Both the position numbers and the translations under genes were made by a program. A model generated the notes under the pieces. That model was not told where the DNA came from. It did no database searches and saw nothing but the letters and a program-made list of their open reading frames with translations. Shown piece by piece: positions 63,429 through 64,000 of a stretch of 64,000 nucleotides of DNA. The number at the start of each line of letters is the position of its first letter. Within the stretch, counting starts at the first letter, position 1. Source of the stretch: Vibrio sp. JC009 (lineage in GTDB: Bacteria > Pseudomonadota > Gammaproteobacteria > Enterobacterales > Vibrionaceae); assembly GCF_029016485.1 (NCBI RefSeq), contig NZ_CP092106.1, positions 1,178,001 to 1,242,000 of the forward strand. Direction: 5' to 3'.

Positions 63429-64000
63429 AACTCAGCATCCGCCTGAAAATGCATAATTTCTTTAGTAATCGGATGCTCCAGTGTCAGAGATTCAGCATGC
63501 AGATGCAGGCGGTTGGCTTTTTGCCCGTACAGATCGTCACCGACAATCGGCATATTCAGGCCGTCAACATGCGCGCAGTGGACTCTTAATTGGTGCGTTC
63601 TGCCGGTTTTGGGATACAGGTAAACTTTAGTCTTTCCGTCACGGCGCTCGCACACTTCCCATCGGGTTTGCGCCGGTTTCCCGTGTTCGTAACAGATTAA
63701 CTGCCTCGGCCTGTCGTGCTGATCACCGCGCATTGGCAGGTTAATCTCGCCGCTGTCGTTTTCCGGTACACCATCGATAAGCGCAACATAGCGTTTCTGA
63801 ACTGTGCGGCTGATAAACTGTTTATGCAGGTGCTTTTGTGCTCTGTGGGAAAGCGCAAACACCAGCAGGCCGGAAGTGGACATATCCAGGCGGTGAATGG
63901 TCAGAGAGCCGGTTGCCTCAGGGAACATCTGCTTTACACGCAGATAGGCTGAATCCTGCACCGATTTGCCCGGAACCGAAAGAAGCTCAGCCGGTTTGTT
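63425..64000 (-). CDS. rluA: RluA-family pseudouridine synthase, 5' end outside the window
   Basis: The frame is open to the window edge, with NKPAELLSVPGKSVQDSAYL at the visible start, so the true start lies beyond. Catalytic HRLDMSTSGLLVFAL holds the essential Asp. RPRQLICYEHGKPAQTRWEV, YPKTGRTHQLRVH and LHLHAESLTLEHP follow, matching RluA (23S U746 / tRNA U32) more than RluC/RluD. No S4 domain is seen, as expected for RluA. The paralogue assignment is tentative. It converges on the AttH-like gene. Confidence 0.85.
   Translation of the reverse strand, partial: NKPAELLSVPGKSVQDSAYLRVKQMFPEATGSLTIHRLDMSTSGLLVFALSHRAQKHLHKQFISRTVQKRYVALIDGVPENDSGEINLPMRGDQHDRPRQLICYEHGKPAQTRWEVCERRDGKTKVYLYPKTGRTHQLRVHCAHVDGLNMPIVGDDLYGQKANRLHLHAESLTLEHPITKEIMHFQADAEF

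Noticed and set aside
1..64000. CRISPR arrays, tRNA or rRNA genes, prophage structural genes
   Set aside because: No regularly spaced repeat series, no tRNA-like cloverleaf with CCA context and no phage structural module were seen by reading both strands; a dedicated scan was not possible.

Overview
The window reads as a chromosomal segment of a marine gammaproteobacterium, most likely a Vibrio or close relative. The evidence is a DUF2999 protein typical of Vibrionaceae, a putA followed by a separate small aldehyde-dehydrogenase-like gene, two chemoreceptors, PleD-like cyclic-di-GMP signalling, a VasH-type sigma-54 promoter set and an auxiliary type VI secretion (T6SS) cluster. This is inference from gene content; no rRNA or tRNA gene is present to anchor it.

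Layout. 1-5.9 kb: end of an AGCS Na+/alanine symporter, small hypotheticals, a cupin, an orphan XRE regulator, an outer-membrane barrel, a decayed antitoxin, DUF2999, guanine deaminase, a CoA-binding protein and a YoeB-YefM toxin-antitoxin pair. 6-11.5 kb: a large chemoreceptor and a TRAP-TAXI transporter with a terminator-like hairpin between binding protein and fused permease. 11.9-16 kb: T6SS effector/immunity cassette A, with the effector frameshifted. 16-18.7 kb: sdaA and a SdaC-type serine transporter. 19.4-35.4 kb: the main T6SS island, with vgrG, a DUF4123 adaptor, effector/immunity pair B, a 5'-truncated effector C broken by a complete IS21-family element but with its immunity gene intact, and pair D. 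35.4-46.3 kb: AlkD-like repair protein, putA and its satellite gene, a sigma-54-promoted gene of unknown function, xdhABC and adenine deaminase (purine salvage/catabolism together with guaD). 46.3-54.1 kb: a decayed XRE gene, hybrid histidine kinase, response-regulator diguanylate cyclase, a truncated sigma-54 activator, an AraC-methyltransferase fusion (Ada-like) and a second chemoreceptor. 54.2-64 kb: TetR regulator, RND efflux pair, an ABC transporter with an AttH/CrtC-like lipoprotein, and the end of an RluA-family pseudouridine synthase.

The most interesting system is the four-copy T6SS effector/immunity array. The effectors share a nearly identical core of about 980 residues that I cannot assign to a known enzyme family. 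They differ mainly in a short segment near the C-terminus. Each is followed by an exported Sel1-repeat protein, the presumed immunity protein, whose N-terminal and extreme C-terminal parts are conserved while residues of about 210-310 vary. Thus each variable tip plus variable immunity segment is bracketed by conserved DNA on both sides, an arrangement suited to cassette exchange by homologous recombination.

The three intact transcription starts (effector A, vgrG operon, effector D) each carry the same control module: a 33-bp dyad with 13-bp arms, then 53-54 bases to the -24 GG of a sigma-54 promoter of form TTGGCA-N6-TTGTT. A fourth -24/-12 promoter of the same GG-N10-GT form precedes the unknown gene at 40201, with a different dyad upstream. 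The window contains no hcp, PAAR or structural T6SS genes, so the island must depend on a main T6SS locus elsewhere.
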